From Phycisphaerales bacterium UBA2396 (GTDB lineage Bacteria > Planctomycetota > Phycisphaerae > Phycisphaerales > UBA1924): a stretch of 18,104 nt of DNA. The notes beneath the pieces were generated by a model, which searched no databases, was not told where the DNA came from, and saw nothing but the letters and a program-made list of their open reading frames with translations. Positions 15,657-18,104 of the stretch are shown piece after piece (positions within the stretch are counted from its first letter, which is position 1; every line of letters begins with the position of its first letter). Made by a program: the position numbers and the translations under genes. Where the stretch lies: positions 1 through 18,104 of the forward strand of contig DDSG01000070.1 of assembly GCA_002343325.1 (NCBI GenBank), given 5' to 3'.

Positions 15657-15718
15657 GCCCCGCGGATCGTCTAATCTCTTCAACACCGGGCCTCAGAGCC
15701 CGCAACGGAGTAGTCGAC

Positions 15719-17059
15719 ATGACGCAGCACCTTCGATGGCCCGCACTGATCATCCTCGCCTGCGGGGGCGCGCTCGCCCTGGCACAGCCGGCGACCACCG
15801 CCCCCGCGCCGGCACAGCCCGCGGGCACCGTGCCCAAGGACCCGCGTGCGCCAAAGGGCGGCGAACGCGACCCCAAGGCCGTCGAGGCACTGACCAAGGC
15901 CGCCGAGGGGATGATGATCACCAAGTGGCTCTCGTACGCCGCCTCGATCGAAGGTCCGGGCAACGTGGGCACGCAGACGTTTGACGTGGTCGCCGAGAGG
16001 GCCGACGCCGGCGGCTGGAAGCTCTCCGTCAAGGGCGAGATCAAGACCAGCCGCAACCCCAACGCCAAGGGCCGACCCGTGCACGTGGCCTACGACGGCG
16101 CCACCGCCCGCTCGCTGCGAGAAACCGATAAGGAGATCGGCGAATTGGCCGATCCGCCCTCGCTCGACGACGTGCGGGCGTTCTTCGCCAAGGAGCGTGC
16201 CGCGGGCGCTGTGCCGTGGGAGTTCATGGGCGAGACCCCAATGAGCCTCTTCGCCAGCGCCACCATCCGCCACGAGGGCACGCAGGTGCTCGACGGCGTC
16301 GAGTGCGAGGTCGTCCGCGTCTCGGCCCCGCCCGGGCCCGATACCAAGGGCATCGAGCCCACCGACGGCTTCGGCGGCCGATACTTCATCGACACCAAGG
16401 ACAAAATGGTCCGCAAGATCGAGCGATTCCGCCCCAACGCACGCCCCGACGACAAGCCCGTCCGCACCTTCACCCTCGCCAAGCTCGAGTTCGATGAAAA
16501 GACCCGCGGCGGCGACTTTGTCATCAACCCGCCCAAGGGCTTCACCGTCCGCCAGGAAGCCAGGCGACCCGCACCCAAGCCCATCGATCGCGCCCGCGAA
16601 GAGGTCAAGAAGCCCGCGGCCAGCGACAACGGCCTGCTCGCCAACGGCACCACCGCTCCCGACTTCTCCCTCAAGACCCCCGACGGGGACACCGTCAAGC
16701 TCGCCGACCAGAAGGGCAAGGTCGTCGTTCTGGACTTCTGGGCGACCTGGTGCGGCCCGTGCCTCGCCTCCATGCCCACCGTCCAGAAGCTCCACGAGAA
16801 GTACAAGGATCGCGGCGTGGTCATCATGGGGCTCCACACCGACCCTCGCACCGACAAGGACGCCGAGAAGGTCAAGAAAGGCCGCGGCGCCGACTACATG
16901 CTCCTCCTGGGCGCCAGCAAGGTCAGCGACGAATACAAAGTTCGCGGCATCCCCACGTTCTACGTGATCGACAAGCAGGGGAAGATCTCGCACTCGCAGG
17001 TTGGGGCCGGCAACCTCGAGAAGGCGCTCGGCGACGCGATCGAAGCCGCCCTGAAGTAA
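15719..17059 (+). CDS. exported TlpA-like thioredoxin with N-terminal LolA/DUF2092-like domain
   Basis: This is a 446-residue exported fusion protein. The signal peptide (MTQHLRWPALIILACGGALALAQ, about 23 residues) is followed by an Ala/Pro linker. A domain of about 220 residues (50-280) resembles LolA-like or DUF2092 outer-membrane carrier folds (VHVAYDGATARSLRETDKEI, GGRYFIDTKDKMVRKIERFR, FVINPPKGF). A charged linker leads to the thioredoxin domain (about 310-446), with APDFSLKTPDG, the redox centre WATWCGPC (Cys345, Cys348) and the cis-Pro at GIPTFYVID (P412). It should act outside the cytoplasm as a TlpA/ResA-type thiol-disulfide oxidoreductase. ATG 15719 is fixed by GGAG eight bases upstream (15707-15710) and by the signal peptide. 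A possible -10 TAATCT (15672-15677) has no good -35. It stands alone and ends at a strong terminator. Confidence 0.9.
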   Translation: MTQHLRWPALIILACGGALALAQPATTAPAPAQPAGTVPKDPRAPKGGERDPKAVEALTKAAEGMMITKWLSYAASIEGPGNVGTQTFDVVAERADAGGWKLSVKGEIKTSRNPNAKGRPVHVAYDGATARSLRETDKEIGELADPPSLDDVRAFFAKERAAGAVPWEFMGETPMSLFASATIRHEGTQVLDGVECEVVRVSAPPGPDTKGIEPTDGFGGRYFIDTKDKMVRKIERFRPNARPDDKPVRTFTLAKLEFDEKTRGGDFVINPPKGFTVRQEARRPAPKPIDRAREEVKKPAASDNGLLANGTTAPDFSLKTPDGDTVKLADQKGKVVVLDFWATWCGPCLASMPTVQKLHEKYKDRGVVIMGLHTDPRTDKDAEKVKKGRGADYMLLLGASKVSDEYKVRGIPTFYVIDKQGKISHSQVGAGNLEKALGDAIEAALK

Positions 17060-17085
17060 CTCGATCAGAACGCACGGAAAATGAC

Positions 17086-17120
17086 AAAGGCCCGCGAGTG
17101 TCACCTCGCGGGCCTTTTTT
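17086..17120 (+). terminator. intrinsic terminator after the TlpA-like gene
   Basis: A perfect 13-base stem (17086-17098 with 17105-17117, core GGCCCGCGAG/CTCGCGGGCC) has a six-base loop and runs into six T (17115-17120). It lies 26 bases after the stop. On the minus strand the stem is followed by only three T, so it may act more weakly for the convergent gene ending at 17141. Confidence 0.95.
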
Positions 17121-17140
17121 CGTTCAGCGATCAATCGCGA

Positions 17141-17812
17141 TCAGCGACGACGGCGGCCCGCCGCCACCACGCCCAGCCCGAGCAGGGCCAGCGTGCCCGG
17201 CGTGGGGACCACGGTGTACGCGAGGTAGTCACCCGCGACCGAGGTCTCGCCCCAACCGCCGGTGGCCTGCGTCGAACGGCTCAGGTGGTCGACGCCCGGG
17301 GGGTTGCCCACGCCGCCCGTCGACATCACGTCGAAGTAGAACGTGTCGCCAAGGCCGACGCCCAGCGAAGCGAGCGACAGCGTGTACTTGATCTCGCCGA
17401 TCGCCGTCATGCTGCGATCCACGCCCACGGTCGAATCGAGGTTCCAGTTCGAGCCGTTGTCCGACCAGATCTGGGCGAAGCTGTCGGGCTCCTGGTCGAT
17501 CCAGCTCCCGATGTACACATCGTTCAGACGCCCGTTGGTGTTGATGTTGCGGCCCCAGGGGTTGTCTCCCCGGCCCGAGGCGTTGCCGTTCCGATCGATC
17601 ATGATCAGATACTTGCCCCAGTTGGTCGCCGCGAGATTTGCGTTGATCTGCAACGTGATGTACAGGTTCGCCGCGTCGTTGCTCATCGTCACGGACCGGA
17701 TGTCCATGTTCGTGAGCCCGCTGTCGAACACGTCACCGACCGTGTCGTTGAACGTCACGCTCGCCTGAGCCGCACCGGCCAGCGCAAGCACTGCCATCGC
17801 CACAACTTTCAT
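17141..17812 (-). CDS. PEP-CTERM-like exported protein
   Basis: This is a 223-residue secreted protein. The signal peptide MKVVAMAVLALAGAAQA (17 residues) is followed by a beta-rich domain (about 18-200) with DVFDSGLTNMDIRSVTMSNDAANLY, a pattern like the DOMON or CBM-type domains of secreted proteins, plus Asn/Gly/Asp-rich loops (MIDRNGNASGRGDNPWG) that could bind calcium. The C-terminus VVPTPGTLALLGLGVVAAGRRRR is a textbook planctomycetal sorting tail, with PTP in place of PEP. In this system an exosortase-like enzyme handles the tail. ATG 17812 is supported by AGGAG (17824-17820) seven bases upstream and by the leader peptide; the open frame to 17938 crosses the promoter. The substrate or role is unknown. 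Confidence 0.9.
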   Translation of the reverse strand: MKVVAMAVLALAGAAQASVTFNDTVGDVFDSGLTNMDIRSVTMSNDAANLYITLQINANLAATNWGKYLIMIDRNGNASGRGDNPWGRNINTNGRLNDVYIGSWIDQEPDSFAQIWSDNGSNWNLDSTVGVDRSMTAIGEIKYTLSLASLGVGLGDTFYFDVMSTGGVGNPPGVDHLSRSTQATGGWGETSVAGDYLAYTVVPTPGTLALLGLGVVAAGRRRR

Positions 17813-17836
17813 CCTGTCGCTCCTGTCTCTGCATGT

Positions 17837-17874
17837 CACCCGCGAAGCGCCACACACTGGCGCGGCCGCGGGTG
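17837..17874 (-). promoter_or_regulatory. two-tier hairpin in the 5' leader of the PEP-CTERM-like gene
   Basis: The outer arms CACCCGCG (17837-17844) and CGCGGGTG (17867-17874) pair perfectly over eight bases. The inner arms GCGCCA (17847-17852) and TGGCGC (17858-17863) pair over six with a five-base loop. The internal loop is two bases on one side and three on the other. It sits between the promoter and the Shine-Dalgarno (17824-17820), 12 bases before the latter. It could govern mRNA stability or translation; a ligand is unknown. Confidence 0.5.
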
Positions 17875-17908
17875 CTCCTCTCATAAGGCCGGCTTTCGCC
17901 GACGCCCC

Positions 17909-17938
17909 ATTGTAAAGCCGCGGGCAACGCCGACTCAA
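17909..17938 (-). promoter_or_regulatory. sigma-70-like promoter for the PEP-CTERM-like gene
   Basis: On the minus strand TTGAGT (17938-17933) and TACAAT (17914-17909) are 18 bases apart, matching four and five of six consensus positions. Initiation near 17902 gives a leader of about 90 bases that contains the hairpin and Shine-Dalgarno. Confidence 0.6.
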
Positions 17939-17977
17939 TCGAATTTTGGCGGCTTCTCAACGGGCAACCGGATCCGG

Positions 17978-18104
17978 TTATCCGTCAACCTCGTCGTCGG
18001 GCATCGCGAGGTTCTCGGAATCATCGTCCGTCGGCGGATCGGCCGGGATCAGCACGTCCTCGACGGGGCCCGCGGGCTTGGCCCGAGCCGCCGCCGCGGC
18101 CGCC
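17978..18104 (-). CDS. C-terminal tail of an unknown protein, runs off the window
   Basis: The frame is open from the right edge to a TAA at 17980-17978 and covers 41 codons. It reads Ala/Arg-rich at first (AAARAKPAGPVEDVLIPA) and then strongly acidic (DPPTDDDSENLAMPDDEVDG). Such a low-complexity acidic end is common in GC-rich planctomycete proteins and does not identify a family. Codon use and the clean stop favour a real gene. The PEP-CTERM-like gene follows 165 bases downstream on the same strand with its own promoter. Confidence 0.5.
   Translation of the reverse strand, partial: AAAAAARAKPAGPVEDVLIPADPPTDDDSENLAMPDDEVDG

Noticed and set aside
14301..15686. Upstream extension of the uvrB frame through the dinB region
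   Set aside because: UvrB homology starts at 14300, and the extension is antisense to a clear polymerase gene.
15680..17134. 484-codon minus-strand frame opposite the TlpA-like gene
   Set aside because: It contains Gly/Val/Asp/Leu-rich text with no recognisable domain, and it overlaps the strong terminator and the signal peptide of the real gene.

Overview
The window is GC-rich, densely coding DNA. It most likely comes from a planctomycete of the Phycisphaerae type. Three secreted-protein tails point that way: two end in PEP-CTERM-like signals of the form 'PTP - hydrophobic stretch - RRRR', and one ends in a doubled calcium-binding 'DxNxDGxxDxxD' dockerin closing with Gly-Cys, the form seen in planctomycetal GC-type dockerin proteins. 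The lineage is inferred from these motifs and from composition; no marker gene is present.

Layout: (1) 1-3126, plus strand: the 3' end of a PfkB-type sugar kinase, then a complete cytoplasmic glycoside hydrolase family 2 protein. (2) 3123-4454, minus: a MacB/FtsX-type ABC permease whose stop codon overlaps that of the hydrolase. (3) 4601-4927, plus: a small unknown protein. (4) 4952-8065, minus: uvrA, preceded by a small single-pass membrane protein (8143-8436). (5) 8580-9338, plus: a lipoprotein with a coiled coil. (6) 9507-11934, minus: a PEP-CTERM-like exported protein in AT-richer DNA, and a large secreted dockerin protein split by a frameshift at a G4 run. (7) 12009-14300, minus: uvrB, divergent from dinB (14367-15656, plus) across 66 bases. 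(8) 15719-17059, plus: an exported TlpA-type thioredoxin fused to an N-terminal LolA-like domain, ending in a strong intrinsic terminator. (9) 17141-17812, minus: a second PEP-CTERM-like protein with a recognisable promoter and a leader hairpin. (10) 17978-18104, minus: the acidic C-terminal tail of a gene that runs off the window.

Functionally the core is DNA damage handling. UvrA and UvrB are the damage-recognition half of nucleotide excision repair, and DinB is a translesion polymerase. The other genes are mostly cell-envelope or exported proteins and carbohydrate metabolism, with no obvious pathway link to repair.

The most unusual signals are: an in-frame palindromic repeat inside uvrB encoding a surplus low-complexity segment; a UvrA first zinc module in which two Cys are replaced by Asp and His at conserved spacing; a shared 10-base motif upstream of uvrA and in the uvrB/dinB divergent region; -10-like boxes placed for leaderless transcripts at three cytoplasmic genes, while exported genes carry Shine-Dalgarno sites; and the frameshifted dockerin gene. 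I saw no CRISPR array, transposase, tRNA or rRNA. No gap between genes exceeds 300 bases.
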